A stretch of DNA of 64,000 nucleotides, from contig NZ_CP043489.1 in the NCBI RefSeq assembly GCF_008330945.1, positions 2,429,501-2,493,500 on the forward strand, in the 5' to 3' direction. This DNA is from Labrys sp. KNU-23 (GTDB lineage: Bacteria; Pseudomonadota; Alphaproteobacteria; Rhizobiales; Labraceae). Made by a program: the position numbers and the translations under genes. This document shows positions 51,492 to 60,666 of the stretch, piece by piece (the first letter of the stretch is position 1; every line of letters starts with the position of its first letter). The notes under the pieces were generated by a model, which had not been told where the DNA came from, did not search any database, and was given only the letters and a program-made list of their open reading frames with translations.

Positions 51492-52247
51492 TCAGATCTG
51501 GAAGCGGCAGGCGATACCGGCCGCAACCAGCCCCGCAATGGCGGCGGCTAGGTCGAAATCTTGGGCTTCGGCGAAAGCGGCCTCTGCCGCCGCCTCCAGA
51601 GGGTGCCCGGTCAGCAGGGTGGCCAGGAAGGCATGGCCGCCTGGCGGCAGGATCTGCACCTCGACATCGAGGCGGGGACGGGTCACCAGCACATCCTCAC
51701 CGGACCAATCCACGATCTCCCGCGCCTTGCCGCCGGCATTCATCTGCCAGATCGTCGCCACCGGGAAGGCTGAACGCAGGAGGCGTACCGCCGGATGGAT
51801 CTCGACCCGAACCTCGTGCAGCCGCGCAGGATCGAGGCTGCCCAACGCTGCCGGCGAGGCCGGCTCGGCATCGGCGGCGTGATAGGCCTGGGCCCGGGCA
51901 ATCTCCAGGCGCATCACGTCCGGCAGATAGGCGACCGCCCGCGCCGGCTCGAAGGTTTCTGTGAAGGCCGGCAGATGGTCGCCGTAGTCCAGAAGCAGCG
52001 GCGAGCGCGGCGGATGCTCGCGCGCAAAGCGGATGGCCAGGGCACGGAAGAACTCGGCGCCGACGATGGCGATCGAGGCCGGAAAACGGCTCTCCAGCGC
52101 CGCGGCGAGGCCGAGCGCGACGTTGTCGCGATAGACGGCGAAGCGCCGGTTGGGCGTCACGCCATTATGGGCGGCCAGCCCCTGCGGCAGCGCGGCGGCC
52201 GGGTCGAGCACCGCCTGCCGGAACGCGGATTGCGTGTTCGCGAGCAT
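51492..52247 (-). CDS. bufC: BufC/HvfC-like DUF2063 protein, partner of the DUF692 oxidase
   Basis: A 251-residue protein of the DUF2063 family: N-terminal FRQAVLDPAAALPQGLAAHN, then RFAVYRDNVALGLAAALESRFPA and YLPDVMRLEIARAQAYHA. In bufferin systems this protein helps the MNIO enzyme bind its precursor. Its ATG overlaps the stop of the DUF692 gene by one base (TGATG), so the two proteins are probably made in equal amounts. Confidence 0.85.
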   Translation of the reverse strand: MLANTQSAFRQAVLDPAAALPQGLAAHNGVTPNRRFAVYRDNVALGLAAALESRFPASIAIVGAEFFRALAIRFAREHPPRSPLLLDYGDHLPAFTETFEPARAVAYLPDVMRLEIARAQAYHAADAEPASPAALGSLDPARLHEVRVEIHPAVRLLRSAFPVATIWQMNAGGKAREIVDWSGEDVLVTRPRLDVEVQILPPGGHAFLATLLTGHPLEAAAEAAFAEAQDFDLAAAIAGLVAAGIACRFQI

Positions 52248-53110
52248 CAGGCGGCCCTCGCTCGCATGGCCCGCGCCATCGCGGCCTCGGCAAGCGCCGC
52301 CTCGCGGGCCAGCACCGGCCAGTCCGGCACGTCATTGTCCCATTCGATCAGGGTCGGCAGCCGCCCGGCTTGGGCGATGACGCGTTCATAGAGGGCCCAG
52401 ACCGGATCGGCGACCGGCCGGTCATGGGCATCGATCAGCAGCGGCGCGCCGGCATCGTCCACCGTCTCGGCATGGCCGGCGAGATGGATCTCGCCGACGA
52501 GGTCGAGCGGGAAGCGGTCGAGATAGGCCTCGGGCGAGGTCGCGTGATTGGTGGCGGAGACGAAGACATTGTTGATGTCGAGCAGGAGGCCGCAGCCGGT
52601 ACGCCGGGCAATCTCGCGCAGGAAATCGGTCTCCTCGATGGTGCTCTCCTCGAACAGGAGATAGGTCGAGGGGTTCTCAAGGAGCATGCGCCGTCCCAGC
52701 GTCTCCTGCACCTCGTCGATATGGTCGCAGATACGCTGCAGGGTCTCCGGCGTATAGGGCACCGGCAGAAGGTCGTTGAGGAAGACCTCCTCATGGCTCG
52801 ACCAGGCCAGGTGCTCCGAAAAGCTGGCCGGGCGATAGCGCTGTTCGAGCACCTTCAGCCGGGCGAGATGATCCTTGTCGAGCGGCCGCGCTGCGCCGAT
52901 CGACAAGCCGACGCCGTGCAGCGACAATGAGTAGTTCTCGCAGATGGCCCGAAGCTGGGCATGCGGCGGACCGCCGGCACCCATGTAGTTTTCGGCATGA
53001 ACCTCGAAGAAGCCGATGTCGGGCCGGGCGGCGAGAATGGTCTCGACATGCTCCGGCTTGAGCCCGGCGCCGGCGCGCAATGGCAGGGTCGTGCTGGCGG
53101 GATCGGTCAT
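52247..53110 (-). CDS. bufB: DUF692 multinuclear non-haem iron oxidase (MNIO; BufB/HvfB-like)
   Basis: A 287-residue TIM-barrel oxidase that modifies cysteines of a ribosomally made precursor. The metal ligands expected in the family are seen in FFEVHAENYM, SLHGVGLSIG, FSEHLAWS, LLLDINNVFVSATNH, EIHLAGHAE and LIEWDND. Known relatives convert Cys to thiooxazole or oxazolone/thioamide rings to make copper-binding peptides. The precursor gene (bufA1-like) lies 79 bp upstream on the same strand. Confidence 0.9.
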   Translation of the reverse strand: MTDPASTTLPLRAGAGLKPEHVETILAARPDIGFFEVHAENYMGAGGPPHAQLRAICENYSLSLHGVGLSIGAARPLDKDHLARLKVLEQRYRPASFSEHLAWSSHEEVFLNDLLPVPYTPETLQRICDHIDEVQETLGRRMLLENPSTYLLFEESTIEETDFLREIARRTGCGLLLDINNVFVSATNHATSPEAYLDRFPLDLVGEIHLAGHAETVDDAGAPLLIDAHDRPVADPVWALYERVIAQAGRLPTLIEWDNDVPDWPVLAREAALAEAAMARAMRARAA

Positions 53111-53189
53111 GGCGCTCTCCGAGGGGGCAGGGGGAAGGCGGGGGCCGCCGCGCCGTAGCGGGCGGCCCTCGCATGTCTCGTGCGAGCTA

Positions 53190-53471
53190 TCAGCTCTTGA
53201 CGGGCGTCAGCGAGCCCATGCCCGTCGGTGTCTTCATGGTGACGCAGCTGCCCTTGGGCACCAGCTTGAAGGACTGGCCGTCATAGTCGATCGTCGACGT
53301 GCCTGCGCAGGAATGCGCGCCGGCTGCGCAATCGTTCTGGCCCTTGAGGGCGACGCCGTAGCATTTCTCCTTGGAATCGTCGGCCCTGGCGGGAGCCGAC
53401 AGCAAGGCGGCGGCGCTAGCGACGGCGCCGGCGAGAGCGAAGGCGGTGCTGGCCTTGGTGAACACGGACAT
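53190..53471 (-). CDS. bufA1: Bufferin-type precursor peptide (DUF2282, BufA1-like)
   Basis: A 93-residue DUF2282 protein with a signal peptide (AFALAGAVASAAALLSAPARA-DD). The mature part has exactly four Cys: EKCYGV, QNDCAAG, HSCAGT and KGSCVTM. In studied bufferins the two central Cys are turned into copper-chelating rings by the DUF692 enzyme. The product would be exported and buffer copper in the periplasm. GGAAAC (about 10 nt upstream) serves as ribosome site. It heads the operon, so a copper- or stress-responsive promoter is expected upstream. Confidence 0.88.
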   Translation of the reverse strand: MSVFTKASTAFALAGAVASAAALLSAPARADDSKEKCYGVALKGQNDCAAGAHSCAGTSTIDYDGQSFKLVPKGSCVTMKTPTGMGSLTPVKS

Positions 53472-53775
53472 GGGAGTTTCCTTCTGTTGCTGGATGGCGG
53501 AAACGGCCTGTCGCCGCTCCGCATGAACAGGACTATGACCCGCTCCGGCAGCGGAGCCAAATCAAGTGAGCGTGCCGAAAACCACACTTTTTGCACTAAA
53601 ACTTGTGATTCCAGCCGCTGTAACGATATTCGTCGCTATAGCGTAAGTTGTTACCCGCCGGATTTGAAAACGATGCCCGCGCACCGGGAATACGCTCCAG
53701 CATTGACAGTGACACCTCTTGCTCCGATATAGCCTCACTCCCTGACAGCCCGCCTCTCCTCAAGGAGGATCAGAC
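53472..53775. other. Divergent intergenic region, bufA1/argC
   Basis: This 304-bp gap carries the promoters of the bufferin operon (minus) and argC (plus). It is more A/T-rich around 53560-53660. The only symmetry I see is TGTAAC...GTTAC arms at 53619-53624 and 53650-53654, with CGCTATAGCG in between. No ECF-sigma or copper-regulator box is evident by eye. Confidence 0.35.
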
Positions 53776-54735
53776 ATGGCCGCCCTCTCCGATCTCGCCG
53801 AAAAGCCGCAACAGGCCGGCGCCGTCCGTACCGTCTTCATCGACGGCGAGGCCGGCACCACGGGCCTGGGCATTCGCGAGCGATTGGCGTCGGTGGCCGG
53901 CGTCTCCCTGCGCAGCATCGCGCCCGAGCTGCGCAAGGATGTCGCGGCGAAGAAGGCGCTGCTGGCCGAGGTCGACCTCGTGGTGCTCTGCCTGCCCGAC
54001 GCCGCCGCCAAGGAAACGGTGGCGCTGATCGGCGAACTCGACGGCCGCAAGCCCAAGGTGCTGGACGCCTCCACGGCCCATCGCATCGCCCCCGGCTGGG
54101 TCTACGGCTTTGCCGAACTGGCGCCGAGCCAGGCCGAGGCCATCGCCAAGGCGAGCCACGTCGCCAATCCCGGCTGCTACCCCACCGGCGCGATCGCCCT
54201 CCTGCGGCCGCTGGTCGATGCCGGCGTGATCCCGCGGGACCATCCCGTCACCGTCAATGCAGTGAGCGGCTATTCCGGCGGCGGCAAGTCGATGATCGAG
54301 GCCTATGAGGCCGGCACCGCGCCGTCCTTCGAGCTCTACGGCCTGACGCTGGAGCACAAGCACGTGCCGGAGCTGCAGGCCTATACCGGCCTGACCCGCC
54401 GGCCGATCTTCGTGCCGTCCGTCGGCAATTTCCGCCAGGGCATGCTGGTGTCCGTACCGCTGCATCTCGACACGCTCCCCGGCAAGCCGAAGGCTGATGA
54501 CCTGCATGCGATCCTCGCCGACTATTATGCCGGCTCCAAATTGGTGAGCGTGGAATCGCTGGACGGTGCCGCCAAGATCGAGGCGGAAGCGCTCAACGAC
54601 ACCGACCGGCTGGAGCTTCGCGTTTTCCCGAATGAAGCCCATCGCCAGGCCGTGCTGGTGGCAAGGCTGGACAATCTCGGCAAGGGCGCCTCCGGCGCAG
54701 CCGTGCAGAACATCCAGCTGATGCTGGGCGTCTGA
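53776..54735 (+). CDS. argC: N-acetyl-gamma-glutamyl-phosphate reductase (type 2)
   Basis: A 319-residue NADPH-dependent enzyme of arginine synthesis (N-acetylglutamyl phosphate to semialdehyde). The short form lacks the insert of type 1 enzymes. The cofactor loop is FIDGEAGTTGLGIRERL, the catalytic Cys lies in VANPGCYPTGA, and HKHVPELQAY with FVPSVGNFRQGMLV matches the C-terminal domain. It is a single gene, as is usual for argC in Alphaproteobacteria. Confidence 0.93.
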   Translation: MAALSDLAEKPQQAGAVRTVFIDGEAGTTGLGIRERLASVAGVSLRSIAPELRKDVAAKKALLAEVDLVVLCLPDAAAKETVALIGELDGRKPKVLDASTAHRIAPGWVYGFAELAPSQAEAIAKASHVANPGCYPTGAIALLRPLVDAGVIPRDHPVTVNAVSGYSGGGKSMIEAYEAGTAPSFELYGLTLEHKHVPELQAYTGLTRRPIFVPSVGNFRQGMLVSVPLHLDTLPGKPKADDLHAILADYYAGSKLVSVESLDGAAKIEAEALNDTDRLELRVFPNEAHRQAVLVARLDNLGKGASGAAVQNIQLMLGV

Positions 54736-54821
54736 GGCGCGGCTACGCTCGGACCGGGCTTCTCGCGCTGAGGGCGGGAGTCCGTATAACACCCCACCAG
54801 GCCGAATAAAGCCGGACGATC

Positions 54822-54860
54822 CCTCCCCTGCTTCGGGGAGGGTGACCTCGCGGAGCGAGG
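54822..54860. repeat. Paired short hairpins downstream of argC
   Basis: CCTCCCC...GGGGAGG (54822-54842) is followed by CCTCGC/GCGAGG (54846-54860). It is a truncated relative of the repeats around 47088. The remainder of the 433-bp gap 54736-55168 has no gene I can support; a long minus-strand frame there has no family features and crosses the end of argC. Confidence 0.5.
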
Positions 54861-55168
54861 CCGGGTGGCGCGACCCTGGCATTCTAAAGCTCTCGAAGCA
54901 TCGAGCCCGATCAGCAGCGCCACGTCAGGTGCCAGTACGCCATCGTCATCGCCGCCATGGCGCTCTTCTCCCTTTGCCTCGGCAGCCGGCATCGTGGCCA
55001 TTGCTTGTTTTCCGGCGAGCGGGTAGCGGTCTTGCGTGGCAAGCTGAAATCCCGGCCAGCGACGCTCTTCCCGCTTCGTCATCGTTAATGTAATGAATTT
55101 CTGAAAGGAATTTCAAACTGTCGGACAGCCTGACCAGCGACGCTTCGGCCACCCGCAAGACGCTGCAC

Positions 55169-56062
55169 ATGGTGGCGCGCCTTCACTATGAGTCCGACCT
55201 GTCGCAGGTCGAGATCGCCCGGCGGCTCGGCCTGTCGACCGCGACCATCTCGCGGCTGCTGCGCCGCGCGCGGGACGAGGGCATCGTCCGCATCGAGATC
55301 CGCGATTTCACCGCCCCCGAGGACCTGACCCGCGAGCTCGTCAAGGCCCTGGGCCTGCGCAAGGCGGCGCTGGTGGAGACCAGCGAGGTCGGATTGCTGG
55401 CATCGCTGGCCCAGCCTGTCGGCACGCTCTTGAAGGAGGCCGGGCTGAAGGACGGCTCGGTGCTCGCTATCGGCTGGGGCCGCGCCATCCGCGAGGTGAT
55501 CCGCGCCGGGCTGCCGAGCATGCCGGGCGTGATCACGGTGCCCGCGACCGGCGGCATGCAGCAGCCGGCGCCCCATTTCCAGATCAGCGAATTCGTGCGG
55601 CTGGCAGCCGAGCAGCTCGGCGGCACGCCGCAATTCATCCACGCGCCCTATCTGCCGTCGCAGGAATACCGCGACGCCTTCATCAACGATCCCACCATCC
55701 GCGACCAGATCGCCCTGTGGGATCGCATCGATGCCGCCCTGGTGGGCGTCGGCCTGCCGCATGGCGTCGATCCGGTGCATGCCGGCGCCGCCACGTCGAG
55801 CGAACGCGCTTTGGTGCAGGCGGCTGGCGACGTGATCCGCCATTATTTCGACGAGGCAGGCAATCTGGTGCCCTGGGAGGGCGACGAGCGCCTGATCGCC
55901 ATCTCGCCGGAGCAACTGCGCGCCATTCCCCTCGTCATCGGCGTGGCCGTATCCCCCGCCAAGGCGAAGTCGATCATCGGCGCCGTGCGGGCAAGGCTGA
56001 TCAACGCGGTGGTGACCGATACCGCGACCGCCGAAGCCATGCTGGCCCTGCTGCGGGGATAA
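55169..56062 (+). CDS. SorC/DeoR-type sugar-binding transcriptional regulator
   Basis: A regulator of at least 297 residues. The helix-turn-helix is LSQVEIARRLGLSTATISRLLRRARDEGIVRIEI, and the C-terminal sugar-binding domain shows GDGSVLAIGWGRAIREVI and VGVGLPHGV. The first helix of the family would start upstream of the ATG at 55169. The frame is open back to 55097 and contains an in-frame CTG at 55118 with AAAGGAA 8 nt upstream, which looks like the real start. It probably senses a phosphorylated sugar; no sugar-catabolic gene is adjacent. Confidence 0.83.
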   Translation: MVARLHYESDLSQVEIARRLGLSTATISRLLRRARDEGIVRIEIRDFTAPEDLTRELVKALGLRKAALVETSEVGLLASLAQPVGTLLKEAGLKDGSVLAIGWGRAIREVIRAGLPSMPGVITVPATGGMQQPAPHFQISEFVRLAAEQLGGTPQFIHAPYLPSQEYRDAFINDPTIRDQIALWDRIDAALVGVGLPHGVDPVHAGAATSSERALVQAAGDVIRHYFDEAGNLVPWEGDERLIAISPEQLRAIPLVIGVAVSPAKAKSIIGAVRARLINAVVTDTATAEAMLALLRG

Positions 56063-56152
56063 CGGCCTGGAAAGCCGGCACCACGCTTTCCTTCCCCCGC
56101 CATGGAGGCCGCGCCCCTTGCGGTCGGACCCGAGCTGAATCAGGATGGAAGC

Positions 56153-56956
56153 ATGACCTCCCGGCCCAACCGCACCGCTGCCCGCCGCAACCCGCCCAGG
56201 GTTCTCATCCTGACTCCCATCAAGGACGCTGCCGATCTGGCGGAGACCTACCTGCAGAACCTGGAGCGCCTGACCTATCCGGCCAAGGCACTCTCCCTCG
56301 GCTTTCTGGAGAGCGACAGCCGCGATGGCACGCAGGAGGCTTTCCGGGCCATCGCCGACAAGCTCTCCGGGCGATTCAGGCGGACCGGCTTCTGGAAAAA
56401 GGATTTCGCCTTCCACATTCCCGACAGCGTGCCCCGCTGGGCGCCCGACATCCAGACCCAGCGGCGCGCCGTGCTCGCCCGCAGTCGCAACCACCTGCTC
56501 TTCAACGCCCTGACCGACGAGGATTGGGTGCTGTGGCTGGATGTCGACGTGGTCGAGTTTCCTGCCGACCTCATCGAGAGGCTGCTATCCTACGACCGCG
56601 ATATCCTTCAGCCCCATTGCGTGCTGCGCTATGGCGGGCCCACCTTCGACAAGAATGGCTGGCGCGACCACGGCCAATATTATCTGGAGCATCTGCGCGA
56701 GGAAGGTGAGATCGTTCCGCTCGACGCGGTCGGTGGCACCGTGCTGCTGGTGCGGGCCGACATCCATCGCGACGGCCTGATCTTTCCGCCCTACTATTAC
56801 GGCGAGCGCAACCCGCTGGCCCGTGCGGCCAAGGCCTATATCGAAACTTCGAGCTTCGGAGAGATCGAAACCGAGGGATTGGGCATGATGGCCGCCGATA
56901 TGGGCCTGACCTGCTGGGGGCTACCCCATCTCGAAGTCCGCCACCGCAACAAATAG
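56153..56956 (+). CDS. Anp1-like glycosyltransferase (GT62-related)
   Basis: A 267-residue GT-A-type protein. It opens RVLILTPIKDAADLAETYLQ, continues LGFLESDSRDGT and has the metal-binding DxD within DWVLWLDVDVVEFPADLI. This resembles the Anp1/Mnn9 family best known from fungal mannan synthesis, of which bacterial homologues exist. The acceptor is unknown. ATG 56153 has AGGATGGA upstream; an in-frame ATG at 56102 gives a 17-residue longer form. It follows the SorC-like regulator in the same direction. Confidence 0.75.
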   Translation: MTSRPNRTAARRNPPRVLILTPIKDAADLAETYLQNLERLTYPAKALSLGFLESDSRDGTQEAFRAIADKLSGRFRRTGFWKKDFAFHIPDSVPRWAPDIQTQRRAVLARSRNHLLFNALTDEDWVLWLDVDVVEFPADLIERLLSYDRDILQPHCVLRYGGPTFDKNGWRDHGQYYLEHLREEGEIVPLDAVGGTVLLVRADIHRDGLIFPPYYYGERNPLARAAKAYIETSSFGEIETEGLGMMAADMGLTCWGLPHLEVRHRNK

Positions 56957-56991
56957 GCGGCGGCCCACGCCGCTCTGCAAACAATTTATCT

Positions 56992-57080
56992 CGTCATTGC
57001 GAGCGTAGCGAAGCAATCTAGGAGCTGACAGCGACAGAATCCGGGAGCTCCTGGATTGCTTCGCTACGCTCGCAATGACG
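56992..57080. terminator. Long perfect inverted repeat between convergent genes
   Basis: Arms of about 35 bp (CGTCATTGCGAGCGTAGCGA on the left, its complement TCGCTACGCTCGCAATGACG on the right, 57061-57080) form a long hairpin between the glycosyltransferase and soxG stops. It belongs to a repeat type that recurs widely in bacterial genomes. It would act as a two-way transcription end. Confidence 0.65.
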
Positions 57081-57104
57081 GTTCAGCTTCAATGAAGACT
57101 GATA

Positions 57105-57668
57105 CTACTTCACATATTCCCGCGCGGCCTGCTCGAGCTGGCCATGCAGATAATCGGTGAAGGAACGCCAGACCTCGATGTGGAAATCACTCGCACCCTT
57201 GCGCCACAGTACGATCTCCGCCTTGGCATAGAGCGTGCGCGTGGCGGTGCCGACGGGAAAGGCCTTGGGGTCGAGATCCAGCATGACGCCGGCATTGAGC
57301 ACGTCGGCGGCCAGCGAGCCCGAGACCAGGATGCCGATATTGCGGTGGCTGACATCCACCAGCGAATGGGGCTCCTGCACCGCGGCCTCGATGGCGGCAT
57401 AGGCCTCGGCCTCACCGTTTTCGGGCGCAAGCAGCAGCCACTCGTCCGGGCCGAGCTTGAAGGCGGTGCGGGTACCGTCGGTAGCAGCCGTGTTGAGAGC
57501 CGTCGGCAGCGCCAGCCCGAAGGCCTGGCCGGCCGCGACGGCCGCGCTGTCGGGCCCGCGCAGCACCAGGCGGGCGCCACGCGGCGCCGCCTCGATGGTG
57601 AGGCGGCTGCGGGCGGTGATCGGCGCGATGCCATCGAGCGGATCGCGGCGGGTTGCGATATCAGCCAT
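57105..57668 (-). CDS. soxG: Sarcosine oxidase, gamma subunit
   Basis: A 187-residue subunit of heterotetrameric sarcosine oxidase, which oxidises sarcosine to glycine and passes the methyl group to tetrahydrofolate. Family marks: LKLGPDEWLLLAPENGEAEA-type segment (FKLGPDEWLLLAP), VDVSHRNIGILVSG and FPVGTATRTLYAKAEIVLWR. Its start overlaps the soxA stop by 8 bp. It is the last gene of the soxBDAG operon. Confidence 0.93.
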   Translation of the reverse strand: MADIATRRDPLDGIAPITARSRLTIEAAPRGARLVLRGPDSAAVAAGQAFGLALPTALNTAATDGTRTAFKLGPDEWLLLAPENGEAEAYAAIEAAVQEPHSLVDVSHRNIGILVSGSLAADVLNAGVMLDLDPKAFPVGTATRTLYAKAEIVLWRKGASDFHIEVWRSFTDYLHGQLEQAAREYVK

Positions 57669-60666
57669 TGAGCCGCGCTCCTTCCTTGTCGATGAAGATA
57701 GGGTCGACCACCTTCACGGCGATCGAGCCGCCGGGCATCGGCACATAGACCGTCTCGCCATAGCGCGAGCGACCACGCTCCAGATTGCACAGGGCGATGG
57801 AGCGGCCGAGATTGGCGCTCCAATAGGCCGAGGTGACGTGGCCGAGAGCATGCTCGCCGAGGGCGGGCTGGGCCACCTCGGTGATCTGTGCCCCCTCTTC
57901 CAGCACCACGCCGGGATCGACGGTGAGGAGCCCGACGAACTGCTTGCGGTTGGGATCCTGCAGGTCCGGCCGCATCAGGCCGCGCTTGCCGACGAAATCG
58001 GCCTTGGCCTTGCCCACGGCCCAGCCGACGCCCGCCTCGTCCGGCGTCAGCGTGCCGTCGGTGTCCTGGCCGACGATGATGTAGCCCTTCTCGGCGCGCA
58101 GCACATGCATCGCCTCGGTGCCATAGGCGCAGCCGTCATATTTGACGACCTCGGCATGGATGGCCTGCCAGACGGCGCGGCCATAGGCGGCCGGCACATT
58201 CACCTCGAAGCCGGCCTCGCCGGTGAAGCTCATGCGGAACAGGCGGGTGGGGACACCGCAGATGCGGCCTTCCTGCACCGACATGTGCGGCATGCCTTCC
58301 TTGGAGATGTCGATGCCCTCGACCAGGGGCGCCAGCACGTCGCGGGCATGGGGGCCCTGCACGGCGATGACGGCCCATTGCTCGGTGGTGGAGGTGAACC
58401 AGACCTTGAGATCGGTCCACTCGGTCTGGAGATAGTCCTCCATATGCGAGAGCACGCGGGGCGCACCGCCGGTGGTGGTGGTGACGTGGAAGCGGTCCAC
58501 GGCCATGCGGCCGACCACGCCGTCGTCATAGACGAAGCCATCGTCGCGGGTCATGATGCCGTAGCGCAGGCGGCCCGGCTCCAGCTTCATGAACGGGTTG
58601 ACATAGATGCGGTGCATGAACTCGGCCGCATCCGGCCCAACCACCTCGATCTTGCCGAGGGTGGAAGCGTCGAACATGCCGACCTTGTCGCGTACCGTCT
58701 TGCATTCGCGGTTGACCGCATCATGCATGCTCTCGCCGGCGCGCGGATAGTACCAGGCGCGCTTCCACAGGCCGACATCCTCGAATACCGCGCCCATCTC
58801 GACCTCGGCCTCGTGCATCGCGGTCTTGCGCACGGGGTCGAACAGGTCGCCACGCGCCGTGCCGGCGAACAGGCCGAAGGTGGTCGGGGTATAGGGCGGA
58901 CGGAAGGTGGTCAGGCCGACCTGCGGCACCTTCTTGTCGACAGCCTTGGCGGCAATGGCCAGCGCATTGATGTTGGAGGTCTTGCCCTGGTCGGTCGCCA
59001 TGCCGGTGGTGGTATAGCGCTTGACGTGCTCGATCGAGCGGAAGCCCTCGCGCGTCGCCAGCTTGATGTCCTTGGCGGTGACGTCGTGCTGGAAGTCGAC
59101 GAAGGCCTTGACCTTGGCCGCATTGCGGTCATGCGGCAAGGCGCCGGTGTAGAACCCTTCGGGGGAGGTCTCGCCATCGACGTCGAAGGTCTTGAGCGCG
59201 CCCCTGTCGAAACCGGCGTCGCGTCCGGCCTCGTGGCCGGCGGCAAAGCCGTCATTGATCACCGCGCCGAAATCGAACACGCCGCGGCAGGCGCCGGCGG
59301 AGCGCTCCTCGTCGCGGGCAAAGCCCGGCACGAAGATCTGCTTGGCCTCGTCATAGCGCAGCTTGCCGCGCGACTGCGAGAACAGATGCACGGTCGGCGT
59401 CCAGCCGCCCGACATCAGCACGAGGTCGCAGGAAACCGTCTCCCGATCGCTGACGCTGGTGCCGTCGGTGCCGACGCGCCCAAGCCTGACGGCATTGACG
59501 CGCAGGCGCCCGCTGGTGCCCATCAAGGTCGCACCGAGGCTGACGCGGATCCCGGCCTCTCTGGCGGCGGCAGTGAGCGCACCGCCATCGGTCCTGATAT
59601 CGGCGATCACGGCGATCTCGACGCCGGCGGCCTTGAGATCGAGCGCAGCCTGATAGGCGCTGTCGCAAGCGGTCAATACCACCGCCCGGTTGCCCGGCTT
59701 GACGCCATAGCGGTTGACATAGGTGCGGGCCGAGTCGGCCAGCATGATGCCCGGACGGTCATTCTCCGGGAACACCAGGGGACGCTCGATCGCACCGGCG
59801 GCGATGACGACCTGCTTGGCGCGCACCTGCCAGAGCCGCTCGCGCGGCGTACGGGCTTCGGGTTGGGCCACGTGGTCGGTCAGCCTTTCGGCCAGCGCGA
59901 CGAAATTGTCGGAATACCAACCGAAGGCGGTGGTGCGCGGCATCAGCCGGACACGGTCGTTGAGCGCCAGCGACATGATGATGTCGGTGGCCCAGTCGCG
60001 CGCCGCCCGGCCTTCGATGGTTGCCGTGGTCTCCGTCAGCAGCGAGCCGCCAAGCTCGGCCTGCTCGTCGACCAGGATCACCGAGGCGCCGGTCTCGGCC
60101 GCCGCGATGGTGGCCGCCAGGCCCGCCGGCCCCGAGCCGACCACCAGCACGTCGCAATGGGCGTAGCGGTTGAGGTAGCGATCCGGGTCGGCCACCTTGG
60201 GAGCCTCGCCGAAGCCGGCTGCGGCGCGGATCCTGGGCTCGTAGACGTTCTTCCAGAAGCTCTGCGGCCACATGAAGGTCTTGTAGTAGAAGCCCGAGGC
60301 CAGGAAGGGCGACATCGCGTCATTGACGGCACCGGCATCGAATTTCAGCGAAGGCCAGCGGTTCTGGCTGGTGGCGACGAGGCCCTCATAGAGCTCGACC
60401 TGCGTGGCGCGCAGATTGGGCGTGGTGCGTCCGGCATCCCGGATCACCGTCACCATCGCGTTCGCCTCTTCCGATCCCGCTGACATGATGCCGCGCGGCC
60501 GGTGATATTTGAACGAGCGCCCGATCAGGTGCACGCCGTTGGCAAGCAAAGCGGAAGCCAGCGTATCGCCGCGCACGCCCTGATAGGCAATGCCGTCGAA
60601 GGTGAAGTTGATCGGCTTGGAGCGGTCGATGCGGCCGCCGGCCGCGGTACGGAGAGAGGCGGTCAC
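57661..60666 (-). CDS. soxA: Sarcosine oxidase, alpha subunit
   Basis: A 1001-residue subunit. The N-terminus (INFTFDGIAYQGVRGDTLAS) is a ferredoxin-like fold that binds part of the cofactor, the NAD-binding loop is LVVGSGPAGLAATIAAAE (about residue 165), and the C-terminal half is an aminomethyltransferase-like domain (EVVGPDAAEFMHRIYVN, GEAGFEVNVPA) that transfers the methyl group to folate. It has the full length of the family. It overlaps soxD by 4 bp. Confidence 0.95.
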   Translation of the reverse strand: MTASLRTAAGGRIDRSKPINFTFDGIAYQGVRGDTLASALLANGVHLIGRSFKYHRPRGIMSAGSEEANAMVTVIRDAGRTTPNLRATQVELYEGLVATSQNRWPSLKFDAGAVNDAMSPFLASGFYYKTFMWPQSFWKNVYEPRIRAAAGFGEAPKVADPDRYLNRYAHCDVLVVGSGPAGLAATIAAAETGASVILVDEQAELGGSLLTETTATIEGRAARDWATDIIMSLALNDRVRLMPRTTAFGWYSDNFVALAERLTDHVAQPEARTPRERLWQVRAKQVVIAAGAIERPLVFPENDRPGIMLADSARTYVNRYGVKPGNRAVVLTACDSAYQAALDLKAAGVEIAVIADIRTDGGALTAAAREAGIRVSLGATLMGTSGRLRVNAVRLGRVGTDGTSVSDRETVSCDLVLMSGGWTPTVHLFSQSRGKLRYDEAKQIFVPGFARDEERSAGACRGVFDFGAVINDGFAAGHEAGRDAGFDRGALKTFDVDGETSPEGFYTGALPHDRNAAKVKAFVDFQHDVTAKDIKLATREGFRSIEHVKRYTTTGMATDQGKTSNINALAIAAKAVDKKVPQVGLTTFRPPYTPTTFGLFAGTARGDLFDPVRKTAMHEAEVEMGAVFEDVGLWKRAWYYPRAGESMHDAVNRECKTVRDKVGMFDASTLGKIEVVGPDAAEFMHRIYVNPFMKLEPGRLRYGIMTRDDGFVYDDGVVGRMAVDRFHVTTTTGGAPRVLSHMEDYLQTEWTDLKVWFTSTTEQWAVIAVQGPHARDVLAPLVEGIDISKEGMPHMSVQEGRICGVPTRLFRMSFTGEAGFEVNVPAAYGRAVWQAIHAEVVKYDGCAYGTEAMHVLRAEKGYIIVGQDTDGTLTPDEAGVGWAVGKAKADFVGKRGLMRPDLQDPNRKQFVGLLTVDPGVVLEEGAQITEVAQPALGEHALGHVTSAYWSANLGRSIALCNLERGRSRYGETVYVPMPGGSIAVKVVDPIFIDKEGARLNG

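Noticed and set aside
54525..55082. A 185-codon minus-strand gene downstream of argC
   Set aside because: It runs through a repeat element and into argC, with no domain features.
57457..60483. A 1008-codon open frame antisense to soxA/soxG
   Set aside because: It is a shadow of GC-rich coding DNA; the translation is low in complexity and has no family features, while the other strand encodes full sarcosine oxidase subunits.
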